Positions 41,232-48,702 of a DNA stretch of 49,902 bases are shown piece by piece. Numbering within the stretch: position 1 is the first letter of the stretch; every line of letters starts with the position of its first letter. The DNA is from Pelagibacterales bacterium SAG-MED22 (GTDB lineage Bacteria > Pseudomonadota > Alphaproteobacteria > Pelagibacterales > Pelagibacteraceae): contig JACWDT010000008.1 in NCBI GenBank assembly GCA_014653985.1, positions 1 to 49,902 on the forward strand. Direction: 5' to 3'. Position numbers and translations under genes: made by a program. Below the pieces are notes generated by a model. The model was not told the DNA's origin. It made no database searches and saw only the letters and a program-made list of their open reading frames with translations.

Positions 41232-42227
41232 ATGGTTGAAAATAAATCTAACATTGCTTTACTTCTTGGTGATCCTGCAGGTATAGGACCCGAATTGGTC
41301 TCAAAACTTTTAAATGATAATATTACTAAAAAAGCAAATATAGTTGTTATTGGTGAAAAGCAAGTATTTGAAAGTGGAAATAGTATAACAGGATTTTCAC
41401 ATCAATTAGATATAGTTGAAAATTTTGACGAAATTGATTTTAATAAATCAAATAAATTTTTCTTGGACATTTCTAAGGGAAAAAATCACAAATACAAATT
41501 AGCAGAACCATCTAAAGAATCTGGTGAAAGTGTTTTAGAAGCTTTGGATTTAGCTTTAACTCTTGCAAAAGAAAAAAAAATTGATGCTATTAATTTTGCT
41601 CCAATGAATAAGACAAGTCTAAAACTTGGAGGAAATAAACATTCAGATGAATTACAGCTAATGGCTGAGAAGCTAGAGGTAAATAGTTTTTGTTGTGAGT
41701 TTAATGTTATTGATAATTTTTGGACAGCTAGAGTAACGTCCCACATTCCAATTAAAGAAGTTGCCCAACATATTACAAAAGAAAATATTATGAAACCGAT
41801 TAAACTAATCAACGAAGTCATGGAGCTAAATGGTGTCAAGAAACCAAGAATAGCAATTCAAGCACTTAATCCACATGCTGAATTTGGTACAGAGGAAAAG
41901 GATGAAATTATTCCTGCTATAGAAGAAGCAAAAAAACTTGGATACAATGTAGATGGTCCATTACCATGTGATACGTCTTTTGTGGTTGCATATAAAAATA
42001 AAAATCATGATTGTATGGTTGGTATGTACCATGATGCACTTCAATCAGGTCTTAAAGCTTTTGGTTTTGATAGAGGCGTAACGGTTCAAGGTGGATTAAC
42101 TGTACCAGTAACTACTACTGCTCATGGATCTGCATTTGCTATTGCAGGTAAAAATGAAGCTAACATAGATCCAATTTTAAATTCTTTTAAAATTGCTTTG
42201 TCTATGTCAAAAAATAAAAAAAATTAA
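41232..42227 (+). CDS. PdxA-family dehydrogenase (PdxA2-like)
   Basis: A 331-residue NAD-dependent, metal-binding beta-decarboxylating dehydrogenase of the PdxA fold. GDPAGIGPE is at 13-21, and the three metal His are H171, H215 and H267 (MYHDALQSGLKAFGF). GLTVPVTTTAHGSAF closes the active site. True PdxA works in vitamin B6 synthesis; PdxA2 forms act on four-carbon sugar-acid phosphates such as D-threonate or erythronate phosphate. The position beside a carboxylate transporter and kinases favours the catabolic type. It is divergent from tctC with 69 bases between and convergent with rbsK. Confidence 0.85.
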   Translation: MVENKSNIALLLGDPAGIGPELVSKLLNDNITKKANIVVIGEKQVFESGNSITGFSHQLDIVENFDEIDFNKSNKFFLDISKGKNHKYKLAEPSKESGESVLEALDLALTLAKEKKIDAINFAPMNKTSLKLGGNKHSDELQLMAEKLEVNSFCCEFNVIDNFWTARVTSHIPIKEVAQHITKENIMKPIKLINEVMELNGVKKPRIAIQALNPHAEFGTEEKDEIIPAIEEAKKLGYNVDGPLPCDTSFVVAYKNKNHDCMVGMYHDALQSGLKAFGFDRGVTVQGGLTVPVTTTAHGSAFAIAGKNEANIDPILNSFKIALSMSKNKKN

Positions 42228-42229
42228 AA

Positions 42230-43141
42230 TTAATAATTAACTAAATCTTTTGTAAAAGGCATAGACGCTGCTGCGCCTAATTTTGTAGTTGAAATTCCTG
42301 CTATTTTATTTGCAAAAATTAGAGCTTCTTTAATATCTAAATTACTTGCTAAACTAACAGTGAGGGCGCCGTTAAATGCATCACCTGCGCCTGTCGTATC
42401 AAGAACAGGTTCTTTTAATTTAAAAGCATTTAAGAAAAAATTTTCTTCTTTATTCGCAAAATAAACACCTTTTTCTCCTAAGGTAATTATTACATTTTTC
42501 ACACCTTTTTTTAAAAGTTCCTGACCTGCATTTTTAATATCTGACTCAGTTTTAATTTTTTTATTTAAATAAAACTCTGCTTCAGTTTCATTTGGTGTAA
42601 AAAAATCGATTAATTTAAAGTTTTCTTCATCAATTTTTCGTGCTGGGGCAGGATTTAAAATAGTAGTACATCCATTTTCTTTTGCTTTTTTCAAAGCATA
42701 AATTGTTGTCTCATCAGGAGTTTCCATTTGAGTGAGAAATATTTCTGAATTTTTGATAGTTTCTATATGATTATCAATATCTCTGTTAATTAAATGCTCT
42801 GCTGCTCCAGAAACAATATTAATTGCATTATTTCCATTCTCATCAATCATAATACCCGCTACACCTGTAAAGAGTCTCTCATCTTGAATAATTGAATGGG
42901 TTTTTACTCCAGCTTCTTTGTAAAGATCAAAAGCCATCTCAGAATGACTGTCTTTGCCCATCTTGGTAATAAAACTTATGTCTCCATTTAATCTTGCTGC
43001 TGCAATTGCTTGATTTGACCCTTTCCCACCTGGACCAACTATATGTTTTTTGCCTAAAATTGTTTGACCTTTTATAGGAATTTTACTACCCACAAAACAT
43101 AGGTCAGCAACAAAAACTCCAAAAATACAAATAGATTTCAT
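42230..43141 (-). CDS. rbsK: ribokinase (PfkB family)
   Basis: A 303-residue sugar kinase. The substrate motif GPGGKGSNQAIAAARL is at 37-52 and DTTGAGDAFNG at 248-258 with the catalytic base D254. Ribokinase phosphorylates D-ribose at O5; other PfkB substrates such as deoxyribose are possible. It is the last gene of the Frc/Rbs-type importer operon, 11 bases after the FucU/RbsD gene. It converges on the pdxA-like gene, with 2 bases between the stops. Confidence 0.9.
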   Translation of the reverse strand: MKSICIFGVFVADLCFVGSKIPIKGQTILGKKHIVGPGGKGSNQAIAAARLNGDISFITKMGKDSHSEMAFDLYKEAGVKTHSIIQDERLFTGVAGIMIDENGNNAINIVSGAAEHLINRDIDNHIETIKNSEIFLTQMETPDETTIYALKKAKENGCTTILNPAPARKIDEENFKLIDFFTPNETEAEFYLNKKIKTESDIKNAGQELLKKGVKNVIITLGEKGVYFANKEENFFLNAFKLKEPVLDTTGAGDAFNGALTVSLASNLDIKEALIFANKIAGISTTKLGAAASMPFTKDLVNY

Positions 43142-43152
43142 TGCTTAAATAT

Positions 43153-43614
43153 TTATGTCCAAACTTTACCGTCAGGTAAAATTACACCTTTAGTTAAAAT
43201 AAAACATCCAAACGGTCTAGCATCAGTAGTTGTAACTATACAATATGCTTTTTTTGCCTCGTTATAAAAATCTTGTCTAGAGATTGAACCAACTTTCCAA
43301 TTTTTACCAGAAACTTTATTTACTACTTCAATAAATTCTTTGTGTGTTTCTGTTAATTCTTCTGGTTTATCATCTACCTCCATTCTTAAAGCTGGGGATC
43401 CACCTTGAGAAACAATAAAACTATCAAGAGGAAAAACAGAAAGAATTGCTGAAGCTGCTTCTTTAATGCCTACACCATCTAATCTTATTACCTTATCATT
43501 AGACGTATTTGCTGGAAAATTTGCATCTGCTAAAATTATTTTTTCTCCATGTCCCATGGATCTTAGATGAAAAAGTAATTCAGGACTTAAGATTGGATTA
43601 ATATTAATTAACAT
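43153..43614 (-). CDS. RbsD/FucU family sugar mutarotase
   Basis: A 153-residue protein. The active-site H22 and D30 lie in SMGHGEKIILADANFP, and the end YCIVTTTDARPFGCFILTKGVI carries the second conserved block. The length and central region fit FucU (L-fucose mutarotase), a little longer than RbsD (D-ribose pyranase). It sits between the binding protein and ribokinase genes, so it should convert the imported sugar to the ring form used by the kinase. The mature binding protein is of the ribose class, so ribose is the likely sugar. Confidence 0.88.
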   Translation of the reverse strand: MLININPILSPELLFHLRSMGHGEKIILADANFPANTSNDKVIRLDGVGIKEAASAILSVFPLDSFIVSQGGSPALRMEVDDKPEELTETHKEFIEVVNKVSGKNWKVGSISRQDFYNEAKKAYCIVTTTDARPFGCFILTKGVILPDGKVWT

Positions 43615-43638
43615 TAAATTATTATATTACATAAAAAA

Positions 43639-43666
43639 AAAGGGTGGAATAAAAATTCCACCCTTT
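43639..43666 (-). terminator. intrinsic terminator after the Frc/Rbs-type binding protein gene
   Basis: AAAGGGTGGAAT (43639-43650) and ATTCCACCCTTT (43655-43666) pair over 12 positions with a four-base loop, followed on the minus strand by a nine-base T-run. It lies 22 bases after the binding protein stop codon and 25 bases before the mutarotase gene. Confidence 0.93.
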
Positions 43667-43687
43667 AATTATGATTAATTCTAAAGA

Positions 43688-44620
43688 TTATTTAAAATCG
43701 TTAGCGTTTTCTGTTGTTACTAATTGTGTACCAGTATCAATATTTATATCAATACTTCCACCATTAGCTAACTCAAGTGCATATTTAACACCATAAGCAC
43801 CCATGTTATAAGAGAACTGAGCAATTGTTGCTGTCATTTCTCCTTTAAGAATACTTGTAGCTGCATCTGGAGTTGCATCAAATCCGACAACTACTACATC
43901 ATTCATATCTGCATCTTTAAGAGCTTGCATAGCACCTAGTCCCATGTTGTCGTTAGAAGCAAATATTGCTTTGATGTTAGGATTTTTCAAAATTATAGAT
44001 TCTGTTACTGATCTACCTTTTGCTGTATCCCATTCTGCAGTTTGAGTTGCAACAATGTTTAAACCACAATTTTTAAATCCTTTAATTGCACCATCTCTTC
44101 TAAGTAACGCAGTCGACTGAGACTCGATACCAGTTAAGATTGCAACATCAGAACCTTTTGGAGTTTTATCACATATAAATTTTGCGGCTAACTCTGCACC
44201 ATTCATATTGTTTGTTCCAATAAATGTTACACCTTCGTTAATTCCTTTGGTGTCAACAAATACAACTGGAACTCCACTTTTAATTGCATCATCAACAATT
44301 GGTGCAAAAGCATTTGGATCTCCTGGTGCTAGTGCTAGAGCATCAACACCTTTAGCAAGTTGGTCTTCAACTTGATTTATTTGTGCCTGAACATCACCTT
44401 CTTGAGGAGGCGCAATTAAAATTAATTTAACTCCTAATTTTTTAGCCTCTTCCTCAGCACCTTTTGTTACAGATGCCCAGAAAGGATTTCCAGATCCAGG
44501 ACCTTTGATGCTAAACAAGATTTTTTTACCATGTCCATCAGCAAAAGAAACTGAACCTAAACTAATTGATAAAAATATTGCTGTAAAAAGAACAACAATT
44601 TTTTTTGTTAAGTTTTTCAT
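43688..44620 (-). CDS. ribose/fructose-type ABC importer substrate-binding protein
   Basis: A 310-residue periplasmic protein of the RbsB/FrcB class. The signal peptide covers about 1-27 (ending VSFA). KILFSIKGPGSGNPFWASV and the DVQAQINQVEDQLAKGVDALALAPGD segment are typical of the periplasmic binding type I fold. D252-type ligands lie in VVVGFDATPDAATSI. A ribosome binding site AGGGGA precedes the ATG and a candidate promoter lies upstream. Ligand: ribose, fructose, or inositol, judging from neighbours. Confidence 0.92.
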   Translation of the reverse strand: MKNLTKKIVVLFTAIFLSISLGSVSFADGHGKKILFSIKGPGSGNPFWASVTKGAEEEAKKLGVKLILIAPPQEGDVQAQINQVEDQLAKGVDALALAPGDPNAFAPIVDDAIKSGVPVVFVDTKGINEGVTFIGTNNMNGAELAAKFICDKTPKGSDVAILTGIESQSTALLRRDGAIKGFKNCGLNIVATQTAEWDTAKGRSVTESIILKNPNIKAIFASNDNMGLGAMQALKDADMNDVVVVGFDATPDAATSILKGEMTATIAQFSYNMGAYGVKYALELANGGSIDINIDTGTQLVTTENANDFK

Positions 44621-44655
44621 TTATTTATTCCCCTATTGTTATTTGAATAATCTAA

Positions 44656-44684
44656 ATTAAATAAAAATTTTGGAAAAAATTCAA
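44656..44684 (-). promoter_or_regulatory. candidate sigma-70 promoter of the binding protein gene
   Basis: On the minus strand TTGAAT (44684-44679) and TTTAAT (44661-44656) are separated by exactly 17 bases, near-consensus for the -35 and -10 boxes. They stand about 35 bases upstream of the ATG at 44620, in the 110-base gap after the permease gene. The binding protein would then be made from its own transcript as well as from the operon. Confidence 0.5.
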
Positions 44685-44730
44685 CTGTTTATAAAGTCAA
44701 AACAACTTTTACGTGTAAAATGAATTTTAA

Positions 44731-45744
44731 TTATTTTCTAGTTCCAAGATCTCGTCTAAGAACATCTATATAAACAGCTATAACAATAATTGACCCGATT
44801 AAAACCTGCTGCCAAAATGAGCTGACATCCATTAAATTAAGTCCATTTCTTAAAATACCCATAATCATTACACCAGCAAAAACTCCTAGTACCGTTCCTC
44901 TTCCACCAAAAAAACTAGCACCACCTATAATACATGCTGCAATAGCATCTAATTCGGATTGTAAACCTGCATTTGGATAACCAGAGTCAGTCCTTCCTGC
45001 TAAAATTAATGCTCCAATACCAGATAAGAAACCGCAAAGTGAATATACTATGATTAAAATTTTATTCACATTTATACCTGATGCTCGAGCAGCGCTTGGA
45101 TTTCCACCTATTGCGTAAATCCACTTTCCTGTTCTACTATGATTAAGAAAAAACCAAAAAATAACATATACAACTGCTATTAAAACTAGGCTAACAGGTA
45201 AGTACTGTGACTTTTCTAATCCAAGCCATGTTAAGTCAATTCTACCATGTCCAAGATATCTGACTTCGTCTGTGAAACCACTAATTGGTGTTCCACCTGA
45301 TATAAGGTTTCCAGTTCCTCTAAAAATATAAAGTGTTCCTAAGGTCATTATAAATGGATGGGGCATTCTCAATAAAGTAATTCCAGCTCCATTAAACAAA
45401 CCACATAAGAACCCTGCTATCAGAGGAGTTATAACAACTATAAACCAAGGTGCTCCTGCTTTGGCAACTATTGCTAAAACCATTAATGACAACATCATTA
45501 TTGAGCCAACAGAAAGATCAATTCCAGCAGTTACAATGACCATAAATACACCCAAGGCTAACATTGACTGCCAAGAGATTTGCTTGAAAACGTTTGTTAC
45601 ATTTCTCCATGATAAGAAGACATCTGGCTGCAAAATGTGCATTACCAATATCATAAGTACAAGCAATAAAAGAATGCCGTACTTTTCAATGTAGGGCATT
45701 AATTTTAAATATAAACTTTCTTTTTTATTATCTTTTTCTTCCAT
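44731..45744 (-). CDS. ribose/fructose-type ABC permease
   Basis: A 337-residue membrane protein with about ten spans. I start at the internal Met 45744, one base after the ATPase stop; a longer frame to 45771 overlaps the ATPase gene by 26 bases. GIDLSVGSIMMLS near 78-90 and FGGRGTVLGVFAGVMIMGILRNGLNL near 286-311 are signatures of the RbsC/FrcC permease family. It works with the single-domain ATPase upstream and the binding protein downstream. Confidence 0.92.
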   Translation of the reverse strand: MEEKDNKKESLYLKLMPYIEKYGILLLLVLMILVMHILQPDVFLSWRNVTNVFKQISWQSMLALGVFMVIVTAGIDLSVGSIMMLSLMVLAIVAKAGAPWFIVVITPLIAGFLCGLFNGAGITLLRMPHPFIMTLGTLYIFRGTGNLISGGTPISGFTDEVRYLGHGRIDLTWLGLEKSQYLPVSLVLIAVVYVIFWFFLNHSRTGKWIYAIGGNPSAARASGINVNKILIIVYSLCGFLSGIGALILAGRTDSGYPNAGLQSELDAIAACIIGGASFFGGRGTVLGVFAGVMIMGILRNGLNLMDVSSFWQQVLIGSIIVIAVYIDVLRRDLGTRK

Positions 45745-45745
45745 T

Positions 45746-46495
45746 TTATTTTTTACCCATAATCCATCCAATTACTTCGTCCCTTGAAGTATTTGAGAGT
45801 TCAGACTCTGCAAAATTTGTACCTTGAAATAGCGCCATCACTCGATCACAAACTGAAAAAATATCATCCATTCTATGACTTATAACAATTACACCAACGC
45901 CTGTTTTTTTTAAGCTATTTATAAGATCTAATACTTTTCCTACTTCTTTAATTGCAAGAGCAGCTGTTGGTTCATCCATTATGACAACTTTAGCATTAAA
46001 TGCTGTTGATCTAGCAATTGCAACAGCTTGTCTTTGACCTCCAGAAAGTTCTTCGACTTTTTGATCAGCGCTCTTAACATTTATTTTTAGTTTTCCTAAA
46101 TGAGCGTTTGTTAATTCTTTTATTTTATTAAAATCTAAAAATTTTAAGAAACCAATATTTTTAGTTGGCTCTCTTCCTAAAAAAATATTTTCTCCAATAG
46201 GTAAATTTCCAGCTAGAGCAAGGTCTTGATAAACCATTTCTAATCCAAGGTTTTGTGAGTCCTTAGGGCTTTCTAAAATTTCCTCTTTTCCTTGAAAATA
46301 TAATGAACCTGAACTGGGTTTATATAAGCCTGATAAAACTTTCATAAGAGTTGATTTTCCTGCTCCATTATCTCCAACTACACCTAAACATTCTCCTGCA
46401 TGTACTTTTAAATCAACATTTTCTAAAGCAGTAATCGTGCCAAAATATTTAGTTATTCCTTTTGCTTCTAATAGTGGATTTTGGAAAGTTGACAT
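45746..46495 (-). CDS. ribose/fructose-type ABC ATP-binding protein, single domain (FrcA-like)
   Basis: A 249-residue ATPase. Walker A GDNGAGKST is at 41-49, Q-loop YQD at 89-91, signature LSGGQ at 150-154, Walker B VVIMDEPTAA at 170-179 and the His loop ISHRMDDI. RbsA-type importers have two fused domains of about 500 residues; this one is single and complete, as in FrcA of rhizobia. Two copies should act per complex. It heads the importer operon after the 2-hydroxyacid dehydrogenase gene, 22 bases away. Confidence 0.93.
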   Translation of the reverse strand: MSTFQNPLLEAKGITKYFGTITALENVDLKVHAGECLGVVGDNGAGKSTLMKVLSGLYKPSSGSLYFQGKEEILESPKDSQNLGLEMVYQDLALAGNLPIGENIFLGREPTKNIGFLKFLDFNKIKELTNAHLGKLKINVKSADQKVEELSGGQRQAVAIARSTAFNAKVVIMDEPTAALAIKEVGKVLDLINSLKKTGVGVIVISHRMDDIFSVCDRVMALFQGTNFAESELSNTSRDEVIGWIMGKK

Positions 46496-46517
46496 AAATT
46501 ACGAAATTATAAAAAAA

Positions 46518-47540
46518 TCAATTAATTGCAACAGGTTTTGAGGCTATAAGATTGACTGTCCTCTTATTTGCTATTTTACAGAATTTAGGTTTTGAATTTT
46601 TTCTAATTAAGCTCATATCTTTTAAAACTATGTCCCCCATATTAAAAAAAGCAGACTTTAAAGCCCCAGCTCTATGAGCAGAAAATAGAATATTCTTTAC
46701 TTTTCTTAATGAACTTTTTTTTGGTACTGGTTCTTCAGGAAAAACATCTGTTGCAACAAATATGTTTCTTTTTTTTACTGTATTTATCAAATCCTTAAAA
46801 TTTACAACCGCTGCACGACTCATCAGTATAAAACACGAGTTAGGTTTCATTTTCTTTAAAAGTTTTTTATCTATGAAGTTTTTGTTTTTTGTAGTCACAG
46901 TCGCTAACACGTAAATAATCTCACAATTTTCAAACATCTTATTTAAACTAATATTTTTGAAACCAAGCTTTTTAATTTTTATTTTAGGAATCCATGGATC
47001 ATAAACATTTATATCTTTGGTGAATGGAAGTAATAAAGGGTATAAAGATTTAGCAAGATCTCCAAAACCCAATAATCCTATTTTCTTTTCTGATAATAAA
47101 GATGCTTTCAAGTTACTCTCTAGTCCATATTTTTCTTTACCTTTAATAAAATCTAAATGAGCAGTATGAATATTTCTTAATAAAGACAAGGTCATCCCAA
47201 GAGCAATTTCTGCAACTGGTTTTGAAAAAACTGGAGAGGTTGCAATAACGTGAATTCCCTTTTTAAAACAGTATTGATAATCCATATTATTAATAAAATT
47301 ACTTTCAACGTTAATAATTGCTTTCAATTTTTTTGCTTTTATCAAAAGATTTTTTGGTAAATCAGGTTGGCCTATAATAAATGAAGCTTTATGTATATTT
47401 TTCTCATAAAAAAAACTTTTTTTATTTTTTGGTGCATAAAGTAGCTCGTATTTTTTTCTAAGAATTTTAAATTTATCTTTAGAAAAAATTAATTCTAAAG
47501 TTCGTGGGAAAGGATCAACGATAGCAATAAGTTTTCCCAT
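46518..47540 (-). CDS. D-isomer-specific 2-hydroxyacid dehydrogenase family protein
   Basis: A 340-residue NAD-dependent dehydrogenase. The NAD-binding loop GLLGFGDLA is at 155-163. The catalytic R242 (MSRAAVV), E270 (FPEEP) and H289 (SAHRAG) are all present. Its N-terminal region is more Lys-rich and diverged than usual, and a C-terminal tail of about 40 residues follows. It starts one base before the Gfo/Idh gene end and sits between that gene and the FrcA-like gene, so it is probably part of the same inositol or sugar-acid pathway. Substrate unknown. Confidence 0.88.
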   Translation of the reverse strand: MGKLIAIVDPFPRTLELIFSKDKFKILRKKYELLYAPKNKKSFFYEKNIHKASFIIGQPDLPKNLLIKAKKLKAIINVESNFINNMDYQYCFKKGIHVIATSPVFSKPVAEIALGMTLSLLRNIHTAHLDFIKGKEKYGLESNLKASLLSEKKIGLLGFGDLAKSLYPLLLPFTKDINVYDPWIPKIKIKKLGFKNISLNKMFENCEIIYVLATVTTKNKNFIDKKLLKKMKPNSCFILMSRAAVVNFKDLINTVKKRNIFVATDVFPEEPVPKKSSLRKVKNILFSAHRAGALKSAFFNMGDIVLKDMSLIRKNSKPKFCKIANKRTVNLIASKPVAIN

Positions 47541-48695
47541 TTAAATAAGTAATCGTTTCACTTCTTCCTCGCTAAACTTTTTCGGCTTTTCACATTTTGT
47601 CATAATTTTTTGAGGAATACCTGTGGTAGCAGCTTTCATTGTTGATTGAATTATATCAAGAACATGAAGTGATAATTCTCCTGAGCATCTGTGTTTCTTT
47701 TTTTGCTGAATTGAATAAAGCATTTCAGACAAACCAACGCTTCTATAATTAGCGTTCGTAGAAGACTCGTTAGATCTCCCACTTGATGAAGTAATATTTA
47801 TTTTTCCTAAATACATTTTATCAGTTTTGTGTTCTCCCCATCTGCCTCCCTCAGTAACTGATATATAAACAGACCCACCAAACATATTTGGATCAGGTAC
47901 AATGATTGAGCCTTTAGTTCCGTAAAGTTCCATATGGTTTCTTTGGTGATTTACGACGTCAAATGACAATGTTACCTGGATAATTGCTCCTGTATGAAAC
48001 TGAATAGTTGCTAAATAAGTTGTAGGTGTTTCAACTTTAAAAGATTTATTTTTTTTTGGTCCAGCTCCATAAATTCTTTTCTTAAAAGCCGTTAATGTTC
48101 TTCCCTGTACTTGTTTTGCAGGTCCAAGTAAATTTACTAGTGTTGTAAAAAAGTAAGGTCCCATATCAATTACTGGCCCACCCTCTTTTTTATACCAAGA
48201 TTCAGGTTTTGGATGAAATGACTCTACTCCTGGAAAAGCAAAAATTGCATTACCAAGTTTTATGTCTCCAATTAAATCAGAGTCTATTAACTCTCTTGCT
48301 TTTTGAATTCCTCCACCTAAAAAAGTGTCAGGAGCGTTACCAATATAAAGTTTCTTTTTTTTTGCTAGAGCAACAAGTTCTTTTCCTTTTTCAAAATATG
48401 TAGCTAAAGGTTTTTCTGAATAAACATGTTTGCCTGCACTTAAAACTCTTTTAGATACGGTGTAATGAGATTGGGGTATTGTTAGGTTAAGTATTACTTC
48501 GATCTCTTTATCTTTAAGAAGATCACCAACTGTTTTAGATTTAATATTATATAGTTTTGCACATTTATCTGCAGCTTTTTGATTAATATCTGCGCAAGCA
48601 ACAATTTTAAAATTATTAAAATACTGATGTCCTCTAAAATATGTTTCTGCAATATGTCCACACCCTATCAAACCAACCTTAAATACTTTATTCAT
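47541..48695 (-). CDS. Gfo/Idh/MocA family oxidoreductase
   Basis: A 384-residue NAD(P)-dependent oxidoreductase. The cofactor loop GLIGCGHIAE is at 8-17 and EKP at 94-96 with catalytic K95. The second domain has a GGPVIDMGPYFFTTLVNLLG signature near 172-191. The tail of about 50 residues (TKCEKPKKFSEEEVKRLLI at the end) is typical of larger members. It is 7 bases downstream of iolD on the same strand. Inositol dehydrogenases of this superfamily work with IolD, so an inositol or inositol-ketone substrate is plausible; this is inferred from position. Confidence 0.88.
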   Translation of the reverse strand: MNKVFKVGLIGCGHIAETYFRGHQYFNNFKIVACADINQKAADKCAKLYNIKSKTVGDLLKDKEIEVILNLTIPQSHYTVSKRVLSAGKHVYSEKPLATYFEKGKELVALAKKKKLYIGNAPDTFLGGGIQKARELIDSDLIGDIKLGNAIFAFPGVESFHPKPESWYKKEGGPVIDMGPYFFTTLVNLLGPAKQVQGRTLTAFKKRIYGAGPKKNKSFKVETPTTYLATIQFHTGAIIQVTLSFDVVNHQRNHMELYGTKGSIIVPDPNMFGGSVYISVTEGGRWGEHKTDKMYLGKINITSSSGRSNESSTNANYRSVGLSEMLYSIQQKKKHRCSGELSLHVLDIIQSTMKAATTGIPQKIMTKCEKPKKFSEEEVKRLLI

Positions 48696-48702
48696 TAAAA
48701 AA

